From NCBI GenBank assembly GCA_002081555.1, contig MZNV01002552.1, positions 1-32,953 of the forward strand: a DNA stretch of 32,953 bases, written 5' to 3'. Each line of letters opens with the position of its first letter. Position 1 is the stretch's first letter. Below the pieces are notes generated by a model, which saw nothing but the letters and a program-made list of their open reading frames with translations, searched no databases and was not told the origin of the DNA. Positions 10,678-20,906 of the stretch are shown piece after piece. This DNA is from Protostelium mycophagum (Eukaryota; Evosea; Variosea; Protosteliida; Protosteliaceae). A program made the position numbers and the translations under genes.

Positions 10678-10923
10678 ATGGACACTCTCAGTGAGAGTCG
10701 ATGGCAGATGGCACTGCATCGCGCACGGTTTGCGGTCCTGACGCAAATACCGGGATTGGACAGACAGAGGTAACATTCTGGGTCTATCTGTTGAAGATGC
10801 GAGTTCGTGTTTTTAACCAGTTGGTTGGTTGGTTGTGTCTTCACACAAAACGAAGAGGCAACAAATCTGGAGAACTTCATCCAAAAACAACACAAAGGGC
10901 CCTTTGTTTTCACAAGGTTATAA
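10678..10923 (+). CDS. Small orphan protein, 64 aa
   Basis: ATG at 10678 opens MDTLSESRWQMALHRARFAV, then LTQIPGLDRQ up to a GTAACA donor at 10770. After a 51-nt intron (acceptor TTAACCAG at 10820) the frame continues as WLVGCVFTQNEEATNLENFI and QKQHKGPFVFTRL, with TAA at 10921-10923. Exons 10678-10769 and 10821-10923 sum to 195 nt. The sequence looks like real protein, but I recognise no family. It sits between the IPT gene stop (10599) and the convergent 6PGDH 3' end. No AATAAA follows, which lowers confidence. Confidence 0.45.
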
Positions 10924-11001
10924 ACACAAATCTTCGTTTTGTGCGAGTAGACACTGGTGTTCAGAGATAAAAAACGCATGAAAAACAACTCGTTCATCGA
11001 G

Positions 11002-11007
11002 TTTATT
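11002..11007 (-). terminator. Poly(A) signal AATAAA of the 6PGDH gene
   Basis: TTTATT on the plus strand gives AATAAA on the minus strand, 32 nt after the 6PGDH stop codon. Confidence 0.7.
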
Positions 11008-11038
11008 CATTATGGTCGCACTTGGTTCACGTGACGTC

Positions 11039-12129
11039 TTATACGGTGTATGTGCTGGCGGAGGTAGAGCCACCGTGTCCTTTTCACATCAGTCATCATC
11101 ATCTCAACTCAGAATGACTCACCAGTCCAGTTGGTGTGGAAGGTCTGGTCGCGTGGCTTGTCTAATCTTTGGTATGTGTGGGCTCCAAAGTAATCTCTCT
11201 GAGCTTGGATGAGGTTGGCGGGAAGGACCTCAGCTCTAAGTCCGTCGTAGTATGACAGAGAGGAGGTGATGCCGGGAGCGGGTACTCCGTTGGTGGTGGC
11301 AGAGATGACAGTGCGTCTCCATCCTTCTTGGGCTCCTCCAATCAACTCCTGCATGGACGATCAGATTATGATTAAAAAAAGGACATCGTTTTACGAGGAA
11401 GAATTCTTTTGTGGGTATTCACCTGGAAGTACTTGTCGAAGAGAAGGTTCTCGAGCTCTGGCTTGTTGTCGAAGGCATCCTTGATCTTGCCAAGGAACTT
11501 GGAGCGGATGATGCATCCTGTTTCTCTCAGAAAATGAACCATGATCTTCAGCTTACCTCCTCTCCACATGAGGGCGACACCTCCGTAGTTGAGCTTCCAT
11601 CCGTACTCTTTAGCGGCAGCTCTCATGAGAACGTAACCTTGTGTGTATGAGACGATCTTGGCGGCGAGGACGGCGTCGCGGATGGAGTCGACGTGCTTTT
11701 GCTTCTCCTCCTCAGAAAGTCCGTGTAATAATCCGGGCTTGGGTCCTGGCAACATTTTTGAGGCAGAGACTCTAATCATGATTAATCAAGATTATGAAAA
11801 TGTGATACCACCTCTCGTCCTTCTGTGCAGAGAGGCAACGAGCAAAGACGGCCTCACCGATGGTGGTGAGTGGCATACCGAACTCGAGAGCGGCGTTGAC
11901 AGTCCACTTTCCTGTTCCCTTCTGGCCAGCGCTGTCCAAAATGAGATCGACGACGTACTTGTCCTTTTGCTCTTCGTCCTTCTTTCTGAAAATGTCGCGA
12001 GTGATCTCGATCAAGTAAGAGTCTAAATCTCCCTTGTTCCATTCCTCGAATGTGGTGGCGATCTTCTCATTGTCGAAGCCGAGAAGTGATTTTAAGAGGT
12101 GGTATGCTTCTGAGATGAGCTGCATGTCT

Positions 12130-12161
<32 letters not shown>

Positions 12162-12800
12162 AAAGTGGCCAGCTCCTTCTTCTCCGACCCAATCGCAGCA
12201 GGGAGATCCATCCTCTACCTTGGCGGCGATACTCTGGAAAATGGGCTTCAAGAACTCCCAAGCCTAAAGATCAAGATCAATCGATTGTCAACAGAAGACT
12301 TGTCGCATTCTGTACCTTAGGGGAACCACCAGGCATCATAGAAGGGCCCTTGAGAGCTCCCTCCTCACCTCCAGAGACACCAGTTCCAAGGAATAAGAAT
12401 CCTTGCTCTTCAAGCTTCTTTTGTCTTCTGGTGGTGTCCAAGTATAAAGAGTTTCCTCCGTCGATAATGATATCTCCCTTCTCAAGGAAAGGTGTGATCT
12501 GGTCGATCTGCTGATCGACTGCAGAACCAGCACGAACCATGATCATGACCTTTCTTGGCTTCTTGAGGTCCTTGCAAAGAGATTCAACAGAGTGGTGTCC
12601 GTTGATCTTCTTTCCCTTGGCTCTGCCGTTGATGAAGTCATCGACTTTAGAGGTGGTTCTGTTGGTCACAGCGACGGTGAATCCCTTGCTCTCCATGTTG
12701 AGGACAAGGTTCTCGCCCATAACGGCTAAACCTTCACGGTCATCAGAGACTCATCCTCTCAAGAATTACGCTCACCGATCAATCCAATGTCTGCGCTCAT
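11039..12800 (-). CDS. PGD: 6-phosphogluconate dehydrogenase, decarboxylating
   Basis: Catalyses 6-phosphogluconate + NADP+ to ribulose 5-phosphate + CO2 + NADPH in the cytosolic pentose phosphate pathway. Seven exons, in transcript order 12800-12776, 12731-12316, 12263-11812, 11771-11557, 11517-11423, 11348-11123, 11079-11039, give 489 aa, the normal family length. The start [20 protein letters not shown] carries the dinucleotide-binding loop. [11 protein letters not shown] is the substrate-binding loop. [20 protein letters not shown] carries the catalytic Lys and Glu. AYHTYQRL-type C-terminal residues continue to HTNWTGHGGST, as in eukaryotic enzymes. All six introns are 39 to 74 nt with GT-AG ends. 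The first exon is only 25 nt, so the start rests on the conserved ADIGLIG. Confidence 0.98.
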
Positions 12801-13103
12801 GCTTGTATCTTGTTCGTGAAGTTCTGGTTTGATGACGTACCGGATTTTCTGTACGTAAGTTGGAAATTCGACTTCGAACTTCGAGATCTTCCCGGTTTTG
12901 CTTCAGAAACTCTCCTTCTTTGGACAAAAAGCATTAGAAGCCCGTCAACAATGTCGTCATCTTAATAGAGGATGGCGTGATGAATCTTGTTGTTAATAGT
13001 CACGAGGACGCCTCGCACATGTCAGGCATCAGCGACTGGTCTTCTTGGGAGTAAAACGAGGGTTCTTACGCACAAAAAAAGATGAGAAGACAACAAAGAC
13101 GAG
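12801..13103. promoter_or_regulatory. Divergent intergenic region, 6PGDH and KAT14-like genes
   Basis: About 300 nt separate the two ATGs (minus at 12800, plus at 13104), so this must hold both promoters and 5' UTRs. There is no long ORF and no clear TATA box. Short palindromes such as CGAGGACGCCTCG occur near 13005, but I cannot assign a factor. Confidence 0.5.
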
Positions 13104-14306
13104 ATGACAACACCCGATGAACGATACAAATTTGAACCGATCATTCTTGACCGATACCAAAAGGTAGAGATGGGATTAGCAACAATGAATTGATCTCGAA
13201 GATATAGATTACAAAAGAGAGAAGATTTGTACAGTTAAAGAAGAGAACCTTCCAAGCATTAGAGGGTTATGATCCAGAGCCGGTACGAGATAATGTCAGC
13301 CCATATTCACGCCGTATTTTGAAGCCTTATATTTGGAGAAGCTTTCAATCGCGGCCGGTCAGACTTCAGTTGATGGAAGATATTGTTGATTACGTACATA
13401 GGTGGGTCTGAGATTCCTCTTCACTACTGAAATCAACACAGAAATGCTACTGATCACGAATCTATCCAACATCCGATCGACTACTGCTATATGAGGTCTC
13501 ATCACATTCCTCAGATCAATCAACTGTTAGAAGAGACGTTCTGGCCCGGTATAGACGGTAATTCTTCTGAAACTAAAATCTAAAGAATTCAAAGATTAAA
13601 AAAATCTGAAAAAATTGCAAATTCTTCAAAAAATCTGCAAAAAAAAACTTTGAAAATCTCAAATTAAAAAATTGAAAAGAACAGTCTCAGAATGTCTCCA
13701 GTACCCAGAATTCACAATCGTCGCGTTGTACAAAAAGCTCGTCCTGGGGTGCGCGTTCATGACCCCAGAGGGGTACGTGACGTATATATCTGTGAGGCCA
13801 GAATGGCACTCCGCCGGTATCGGGGCTTTCATGATGTACCATCTACTACAGGTGATGACGTCATTATTTTTGTACCCACACAATCGCACTTCTGTTTTTG
13901 GTCTGTCAGTCCCGTTTTGACAATGGTCACGTGATGTTGACGGTCTACAACGTCGAGTATATTTTCTATTTTTATAGGCAAACCCTTTACCGTAAGTATT
14001 GCGTAACATACCGCGCTCATGTGAAAGGCGGTTTGGTTGCGTCCCAGCCTCTTTGAGCAGAAAATACAAACGCAAGCGTCTTATTGGTCATGCACTCCAG
14101 CTCCAATTCTTAGCTAATAAAGTTGGCAGGCGGTGCCAGGAAGAGACGTGACATTGCATGTGTCAACTTCAAACCCTGCCATGATCCTCTACCAAAAGTT
14201 TGGATTCAAGCCAGAAGAGTTTATCATCGACTTTTACCATAAATATTACCCAGATGATCGGGTAGACATCTGCAAGCACGCTTTCTTCATGCGATTAAGA
14301 AGGTGA
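13104..14306 (+). CDS. KAT14: KAT14/CSRP2BP-like GNAT acetyltransferase, short form
   Basis: GNAT-fold acetyltransferase. In animals KAT14 is a catalytic subunit of the ATAC chromatin complex. Exons 13104-13163, 13208-13401, 13442-13557, 13685-13851 and 14130-14306 give 237 aa. The first part has SPYSRRILKPYIWRSFQSRP, like the conserved SPYT..LKPYI block of KAT14. The catalytic half has IDYCYMRSHHIPQINQLLEE, FWPGIDVSECLQYPEF, then the acetyl-CoA loop RPEWHSAGIGAFMMYHLL and LHVSTSNPAMILYQKFGFKP, closing with KHAFFMRLRR. Human KAT14 is about 782 aa, so this version lacks most of the N-terminal region and is close to the bare enzyme domain. AATAAA at 14379. The large intron 13852-14129 contains TGACGTCA and CTACAAC words. 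Confidence 0.9.
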
Positions 14307-14378
14307 TTGATTTGTTTCTGATTCTTGTAGAACTCATATTGATGTCAACAGCGACTGATTCGTAGAAGAAAAAGCAGA

Positions 14379-14402
14379 AATAAACGTTTTTGTTTTTTTA
14401 TT
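14379..14402. terminator. Back-to-back poly(A) signals of convergent genes
   Basis: AATAAA at 14379-14384 serves the plus-strand KAT14-like gene. TTTATT at 14397-14402 is AATAAA for the minus-strand Ras gene. The two signals are 12 nt apart, so the 3' ends probably overlap or touch. Confidence 0.65.
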
Positions 14403-14455
14403 CTCTACCGCCCTTCTACATTCTCCTCGGTCATGAGGCGGACTATGTTGACTCT

Positions 14456-15182
14456 TTAGAGGAGCATACATCCTCCCTTGGCGTTCTTCTTTTTCTTTTG
14501 CTTCTTGCCTCCGGGCTCGGGGCTCTGCTTCTGGATCTCTCTGACCAGCTCATAAAATGCCTCCTCTACATTGATACGAGCCTTGGCAGAAGACTCAAAG
14601 AAGGGGCAACCAAAGGTCTTGGAAAGATCGTGTCCCTCTGTGTTGGATACTTGTCTCTCTGAATCGAGATCGCACTTGTTTCCGACAAGAATCATGGGAA
14701 CACGGTCCTTGTCTTTAACACGCAGGATCTGCTCGCGGAAAGAAGTGATCTCATCAAAAGATGACTTGGCTGTAATAGAATACACCATGATGAATCCCTG
14801 GCCAGCTGAAGAAGAGTCAATCTTTTTTGTAGCTTCGATTGATTCAAAAAGTTCTTACTTCTCATGTATTGGTCTCTCATAGCGCTGTACTCCTCCTGTC
14901 CAGCGGTATCCAGGATATCCAAGAGACAAGTCTCTCCATCGATAGTGACTTGCTTTCTGTAAGAGTCCTCGATTGCTATTGAATATCAGGATATGTTCGA
15001 GATTTCTCAAGATTCCCAATTCTGCTTACTTGGATCGTACTCGTCAATGAAGTGGTTCTGAAGAGGATGTTAGTCCTCGCCGCCCGAAGTTCAGACAAAT
15101 ATCTCACCTGGATCAATTGGATAGTGAGAGCGGACTTGCCGACTCCTCCTCCTCCGACAATAACAAGCTTATATTCGGTCAT
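14456..15182 (-). CDS. ras: Ras-family small GTPase
   Basis: Membrane-anchored GTP switch controlling growth and motility pathways. Four exons, 15182-15108, 15057-15030, 14975-14859 and 14805-14456, give 189 aa. [20 protein letters not shown] holds the P-loop, with Gly at positions 11, 12 and 13 (no activating substitution at 12 or 13). Switch I reads DEYDPTIEDSY and switch [13 protein letters not shown]. Gln61 is present, then NKCD and SSAK. The C-terminus is a KKQKKKKN polybasic stretch and GGCMLL, so the CAAX box is CMLL. Its terminal Leu favours geranylgeranylation over farnesylation. From memory the effector region and the YSIT.SSFDEI segment look closest to Dictyostelium RasG/RasD. Introns are 50, 54 and 53 nt. 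Confidence 0.97.
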
Positions 15183-15612
15183 TCTTTTTAGTACTCACGC
15201 CCCTCCTGTGGCCGCTGTTGGTGGTAGAATGAGGGATCTGCGTCGGGAATTTTCATACCGCCTTAACCGTTCGGTTAAGCAGGCTTGAACGTTCAACGCG
15301 CTGTTGGTCTGAAGAGAGTGCACCAATTTGTTCAACGTCAGATGTGGAAAATATGCGCAAGTTTTTTCAGACAATTGGTTTTTGATGTCTGCATGGTGGT
15401 TCGGAATGTGTCGATATAGACAGAGTCAGTCGTGCAATGTTTTCCAAATAACAATCTGTTCAGCTAGATGATTATTGTAGAAAGAATATATCGTGTGATG
15501 TGCATCACATGATTAGAAGGCATCTTCTGTGACGATGAAATATAGAACATGCTCAAGTGTTGCTGCCCCTCACCACCTGAGTGTGATGTTGGCTTTGGCG
15601 TTTATTAAGGTG
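15183..15612. other. Intergenic region: Ras promoter side and villin-like 3' end
   Basis: These 430 nt lie between the Ras ATG and the stop of the villin-like gene, both on the minus strand. The part next to Ras holds the palindrome described separately. No convincing gene was seen. The plus ORF at 15529-15870 is the shadow of the headpiece exons. TTTATT at 15601-15606 is the villin-like poly(A) signal, only 7 nt past its stop. Confidence 0.5.
15262..15279. promoter_or_regulatory. Palindrome CTTAACCG-TT-CGGTTAAG upstream of Ras
   Basis: Perfect 8-bp arms flank a 2-nt spacer about 80 bp upstream of the Ras ATG. Each arm contains AACCG, and AACCGTT resembles the AACNG core of Myb-type sites, so a dimeric or paired Myb site is possible. 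Position and symmetry are direct; the factor is inference. Confidence 0.4.
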
Positions 15613-18600
15613 CTAAAACAAGCCCAGTCTTTTCTTGATGCTCTCTCTCTTCCATGCCGGGAGTGCCTCAAATGCGGCCTTTTCCACCCCAATCTCTTTA
15701 ACGAATTCTTCATCACCCAAATAGCTCTGAAACAACGTGAGGATACTTGTCCATCACAACATCAGCACCTCCAACTTGTCCATGTCAACACCTTCAGGCC
15801 TCGCCTTCAACTCCAACATGCTGTACGTCTTTCCTTTTGTTTTCTCAAGGATCTGAGGAACAGCCTCTAACTCTGTAATTCTTGGCGTAGCGATTGTCTT
15901 CGACTCGTCCCAAGTGTGAAATAACCTGCGGAATTCCTACCGAATTTCACGAATCATTGGGATGGAGCTGTGTTACCAGTGGTTCATGGTGGGAATGTAC
16001 CAAAAGGATGGGAACTGTACCCCTGTTCCCTTGGGGACAACTCTTGACATACTCCAATGCAAAATTCATCCCATTCTTTTGTTTCAAATCATCTGTCTTT
16101 GACCCTCTCCACAGAAATATCTGTCACATTTCAGGCGTCTTAATGGGTGTGTAATGATCTCACGATGCTGCCGGCATCTAAAATCATGATATCTCTTTCA
16201 ACGAGGTCCTCTTGCGTGAAATCCCAGACCCGATCAGCCTGCGAAATTTCAATGAGATCTCGTGTGTATTACGAGCGTACCCTCATCGTGCCAGTACTCA
16301 TGTGGGTCTGAAACAACCATCTATGCTCATATTCTTTATCATAATACTCGTCCTTGCCCCCCAAGTATGTCCAGAATTCGCTTGGCTCCTCACCTGTGAA
16401 AGTGTGAGTTGTCTTATGCTTCAAGTCATTCACCTTCTCTTACTATCCTTACATTACGGTTCTTTGTGGCCTGAGAAGTATTGTGAGTGTTTTACATGTA
16501 GATCTAAAGACTACAATGTTTGTGTGTTGTGCCCATATCTTACATGATTCTGGGGCGTTGTATTGATGAGAGTATCTGATGACTTGAGGATATTTCAAGG
16601 TTATTTCTTGACACACCTTCCCACCCAAATTATCACAGAATCTTCTCGTTCCATGAACAAGAATATGTGATTCGAATTTAATGATGTCGCGACAGGCTGT
16701 ACCTCTGCCCCTCTGACTGTACCTGATGACGTCATGATGACGTCATACAATTTTCCACGTTTGAGTTTCCATATGTCTTCTCCATTCTCAGCAGAAAATT
16801 GTGAGTAATGGCCCTGGACGATTCATGAGAATCCCGCTTTTATCAAGTAACCTCACCCGATGTACAATGATGGAGTTATTGAACAGCTCCATGAAATGAT
16901 CAGGTTCTTTATCTTGAGGAACTCTCATCTGTTGTGGTGTCTCTCCTTCCATCTCCCTGCTCATCTCACTCGTTAATAACGCTGACCATCCTTTTTTCTT
17001 CTAAACTCTTTATCGACAAGTTGTATCTACAACGAGTGGTACTTACTACACTGCTCCTTGACCCCTGCCAAAAGTATATCAATCGCTTATCTTTGAGTCC
17101 GGCGCTGTCGACGGATCCAGCGTACAACGATGTCGACTTTTTGTAGGTGTACAAAATGATATAACTATCCCCCGCAAAGAAATGGGACTTCATGCTCTCT
17201 GGGTATTCCACCCTCTTTGACTCGGAATTGATGTACCACATCTACAACGTTCATTTTATATTTTATAATATAGATTTACCTGGATTTTTCCTTTCGCATC
17301 GTCTGCCATATTCTCAGTCGGTCTGACGTCATCATATAGAGATTTCATGGAGAATTCGCAGAAGACTCGACGACTCATGGGTTTCTCTATCGCCTTTGAC
17401 ACAATGGGTAGGTCGTCTTGAAAATTCCAAAACTTTTCTTTGAAGAGTATGGGCTCGGTCGCTTCAGGAGCTTTCACTACACGAGTGTAGACGGGTCTTT
17501 CTATACTGTTCCTGGAACACTATTCACATCCAAAAGATTTTGTGGCTTTCAAGTTGAGAAATTCGCAATAAGATCTTAGGTTGAGATATCTCAAAACATT
17601 CTTGTGAATTATCGCAAAGATATCATACTTGAGATCTGCCATGAGTTTCGTCCCAATGTGTCTGACATGTCGAGGTGACATTTTCCCTGTCCAAATATAC
17701 ATTTCTGAGAAAGAATCCAATACAAACACCTAATAATCATCGTATTATTATTCATCTACATCGCAATCTACAAATCCTTACCTCCGAGGAGACGAGTGCT
17801 TCGGAACCGATTTTTCCTCTCGAAATCTCAACGAGTTTTCCGCTCTCCTCCCCCACTACCTCAACTCTGTACAGTTTATCGACGATCTACAATGATCAAG
17901 AACATTTCCAGGAATGATTTTACCTCGTCATCGTGCCCAGCGGATTGCACCTTTACAAATGAGAATTGAATGACGAAAAGATCTTACCGGTATCGGTTTA
18001 CCGTCTGGATTTCCCAGATATTTCCAGAATGCTGGTATTTGATCAGTGCCATCCTTTTGGTCCATCATTATGATTCTGGCTCTAGATCCCTTCTCCTTCG
18101 TATTAATTCTTCTCGCGATATCTGCTCCTTTGGCTTTTGACAACCTGTCACTCGTGTCAACTTGTCACCAGCTTGAAATGAATATATTTATCTTGAGGAG
18201 AATATGACCTTGATGCATTGATACCACTCCATTGATAAAGAGTGTGTCCTTCTTCTAATATAAAGGAATCGTCATCACTTAGACTCTCCTTACTCATCTC
18301 TACAAGTCTCACTGTCATCGGTCTCTTCCCTGTGATAAATCAGAAATCTACAACTCGTTGTAGTCCGAGACACCTCACCCCGGATACGGATGAGCCGAGG
18401 GCCGGCCACATTGTCTTCCGTCCTCTTCAACTTCACTTCATCTGATGCAAGGAAGACCGCCTCTTTCGCTCTCAGATTGGCATCACCCTGTAAATATGTA
18501 TAAATAAATCTATAGAGATGAATTGATCACCATGGTGGGGGAGGAAGGACGTCTGGGGGAGCCAAATGGAGAGCCAAGAGGCGAGGATGTAGGAGTACCC

Positions 18601-19348
18601 ACAGCTGCCAAAAGACCCCTCCCTCCAGTCAGAATATTCATTGCCCCTGCTGATGTGGCAGTTCTGAGATAGTCGATAAGAGTTATACTTTCGGTTGCAT
18701 TAGTTGTACCTCTTTTGAAGTGAAGTGGTGTCTTTCTGCTCGATTTTTGCCTGGCTTTCATGAAGGTTTCTCATGCTGCTGGGCAATCTCCTGCCTGCAG
18801 GTCCTGCAACTGCCCTTGTCCTCAGTACATGCGGTTCTTTACTGTCCCCTTCGCTTCCTGCCTTTTTTCATGGTTAATGAACCATAGAAATGGCAAGCTC
18901 ACCTTCTTGATGTTCAGACTCTGAGCCCTCTTCAGACCCACTTCTGTGTTAACCTGGAATTTATAGCTCTTCTCTGGCAATCTTTCCTGCGCACAAATCA
19001 CTCGCTTTGTCGCGATGATAGGTATGTATATGGGTCTGCACCTCTAAGTCAGTGGGTTTGTTGATGGTCTGGAGATCTGGCTCATCTTCCTCTTCGACCT
19101 CAGTTTGTACTTCTTGGATTACTGGTGCCAACTTCTTTTGGGAGAATAGTGACACTGGATAAACCACAGGAAAGGTGACTATCTGACAGTCTTACTGAAA
19201 TATTCTTCTCATCCATACGGATCTCACTCACCTTCAAAGTGAAAAGAAAAAAAGTCTTTATGCCCCACCATGTTGTGCTCGTCCATCCGTTCCGTTTATT
19301 TTGTGAAGTCGGCGGAACTGCCAGAACTTCCTGCTTTTCATTTGCCAT
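15613..19348 (-). CDS. Villidin/supervillin-type actin-binding protein: gelsolin repeats plus villin headpiece
   Basis: Binds actin filaments. Twenty-one exons give about 858 aa, 5' to 3': 19348-19232, 19182-19042, 18953-18903, 18731-18531, 18487-18379, 18329-18209, 18144-17988, 17950-17924, 17886-17782, 17729-17629, 17511-17280, 17241-17052, 16990-16857, 16813-16613, 16582-16544, 16470-16434, 16393-16281, 16238-16164, 16120-15977, 15936-15769, 15726-15613. A low-complexity N-terminus comes first, then about five gelsolin-like repeats (PRLIRIRGKRPMTVRLVEMS; LYRVEVV..VFVLDSFSEMYIW; WYINSESKRVEYP; LYDVIMTSSGTVRGAEV; DIMILDAGSIIFLWRG). The headpiece ends in FEALPAWKRESIKKRLGLF, with the KKRLGLF actin-binding end. 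The gelsolin and headpiece part is secure. The first four exons are less so: an in-frame ATG at 18761 could instead start a shorter protein. Confidence 0.9.
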
Positions 19349-19795
19349 CTTCTTTGCAACTGTTAAGGACAGCGTGAAGAGAACAATTCAGCTGTGTTGC
19401 TGTTCCTGAAAATATTTTACAAGGCAATCTCAACTGTAGAAAGGAATTTTTGATGCCAGACCCGAACTTTGCGTTGTAGTTGGCGAAGAAAGTAAATCGT
19501 GGTGTCTGTGTCTTTGAGAGCAGTCTTCCACTTACCACCAAAGTCAACTTTTGAGAGAAAGAGTGTCCTGACAGCAATCATGGAGCTTCCGATTTGCACG
19601 GTTCACAAGCTTGGGACAAAATAAATGGTCAGGTGCACTGAGAGTAGAAGCTATCATGTTGTGGCCCAGTCACAAACACAGTTTCAAAGTACATTTATGT
19701 ACCAGATGTGAGAGAGTTACACCTATATTTTATTACCGTGTGTCTGCGGTTGGCAGACTCATCAATTGAGCTAATCCTTCGTAAAACTAAACGAG
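19349..19795 (-). other. Gap between UXT-like 3' end and villin-like start, with weak ORFs
   Basis: TTTATT at 19729-19734 (minus AATAAA) ends the UXT-like gene. Between 19600 and 19360 two minus frames are partly open. One starts at an ATG near 19582 (MIAVRTLFLSKVDFG). The other reads PRFTFFANYNAKFGSGIKNS, then SNTAELFSSRCP after a possible 31-nt intron. They could be upstream exons of the villin-like gene or a tiny gene. I cannot join them with a clean start and phase, so no gene is called. Confidence 0.3.
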
Positions 19796-20774
19796 TCAGC
19801 GTGAGAATACATTCTGAAATCAAAGATATCTTCTGCACGGAAGAAGAGGTGGAAGGTCTTTAGAAAGAAGCTCACCAGCTTGATTTGTGTCTTGATATTT
19901 GCAGCCTTTTCTGTCACTGCCTCAGCTTTTCTGTTTGACTTAGTACTTGTTAAACTACAAAAAGGGCTTCTCATTTTTAACTTAAATATATTTTAATTTC
20001 AGGTATTAATGTTTAAATATAACAATTGAATTTTGTCAGAGCAGAGTATTATTACCCAGCTGACACAGATTTGTACCATTTTCAAAATTATTGATAATTG
20101 ACCAATTATTACTTTCATAATCCCGGTAAGTGACGTGACCATCGCGGTAAGAATCTGTCACCCTGGTGACCGCCTTACTGCAACAATCGCGTCCCATACC
20201 GATATTATTGAAAAATCGCCCAAATCAATAATTAGAAAAGGCACAAATCTGTGTCCGCCGGATAATACAAATGAAGATGTAAGATGAACAAAAAACCTAT
20301 AAATAAATATGTCTCACTTGGAGTAGTACTTCTCCCTCTCTTTTGTGAATTCTAATGTTTCATCCAATGTCATCTCTACATGAAAACCAAGACCGACGTT
20401 GACATACAGCCTCGATGTGTCTTTACTATGAACTATATTAACACTCCGTGGAGCTTCAAAAACTCACACTTTTGCTTGTACATAGATCTCACTGCCCAAA
20501 TTGACCATCGTCTTCAGTTCATTCAAGTTTTCGTCTTTAATCATCTGTATCTTTGTGCGAAGTTCCATTCTGCTCTCATCAGAAAGTGATCATCATCGAT
20601 AACCTACAGTTCTGCCATTTTATCGTATATTTTATCTCGAACAGAGAGGGTTGTGTCCAAATCAACCTTCAAACGTTCATCAATAAACTTTTCCCATTCT
20701 AATATCTTCCTCTCTCTTTCTTCCAATAATCCTGCTTCTTCAAAATTGAGTCTGGACAGCTGCGAAGATGACAT
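19796..20774 (-). CDS. UXT: UXT-like prefoldin-family protein
   Basis: Prefoldin alpha-like coiled-coil protein. In animals UXT works in the URI prefoldin-like complex and as a transcription cofactor. Exons 20774-20608, 20572-20468, 20425-20318, 19954-19876 and 19813-19796 give 158 aa (human UXT is 157). The N-terminal helix [20 protein letters not shown] is followed by [12 protein letters not shown]. The hairpin region reads [11 protein letters not shown] and [20 protein letters not shown], matching the family's LG..F.V..V.DTS..YV..G.GF..E.T. The C-terminal helix is [18 protein letters not shown]. The last 18-nt exon (NVFSR) is the least certain; an alternative acceptor would give a longer tail. 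Intron 19955-20317 contains an inverted-repeat element. The start is 132 bp from the divergent peroxidase ATG. Confidence 0.87.
20046..20268. mobile_element. MITE-like element with ~50-bp imperfect terminal inverted repeats
   Basis: The left end starts GTATTATTACCC and continues GACACAGATTTGTACC, then AAAATTATTGATA. The right end, read in reverse, is GTATTATCCGGC, GGACACAGATTTGTGCC, TAATTATTGATT. The arms thus match over about 50 bp with small gaps. The 223-bp unit has no ORF and sits in the 363-nt UXT-like intron, much longer than its neighbours (35 to 62 nt), as expected for an insertion. No clear target-site duplication is visible, so a plain long hairpin is the alternative. The interior has further self-complementary stretches (GGTGACC, GCGGTAAG/CTTACTGC). 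Confidence 0.6.
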
Positions 20775-20906
20775 TGTGATCAAGAAAACTGGAGATCACA
20801 ATTGAGAAAGGCTCTGTCTCGTTGTAGATCGCAAGGGAAATTACGGAGGTTTGTGGGTTTTCCCGATTTCCCGAAGACGAACCCCAACAAAAACAGAAAC
20901 AGCAAC

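Noticed and set aside
11411-12832. Several plus-strand ORFs
   Set aside because: They lie antisense to conserved 6PGDH exons and have no family resemblance.
15529-16547. Plus-strand ORFs opposite the villin-like gene
   Set aside because: The minus strand encodes an unmistakable villin headpiece and gelsolin repeats here.
20046-20268. Structured non-coding RNA gene in the UXT intron
   Set aside because: Long terminal inverted repeats and an intron-size jump fit an inserted element better; no tRNA or snoRNA boxes were seen.
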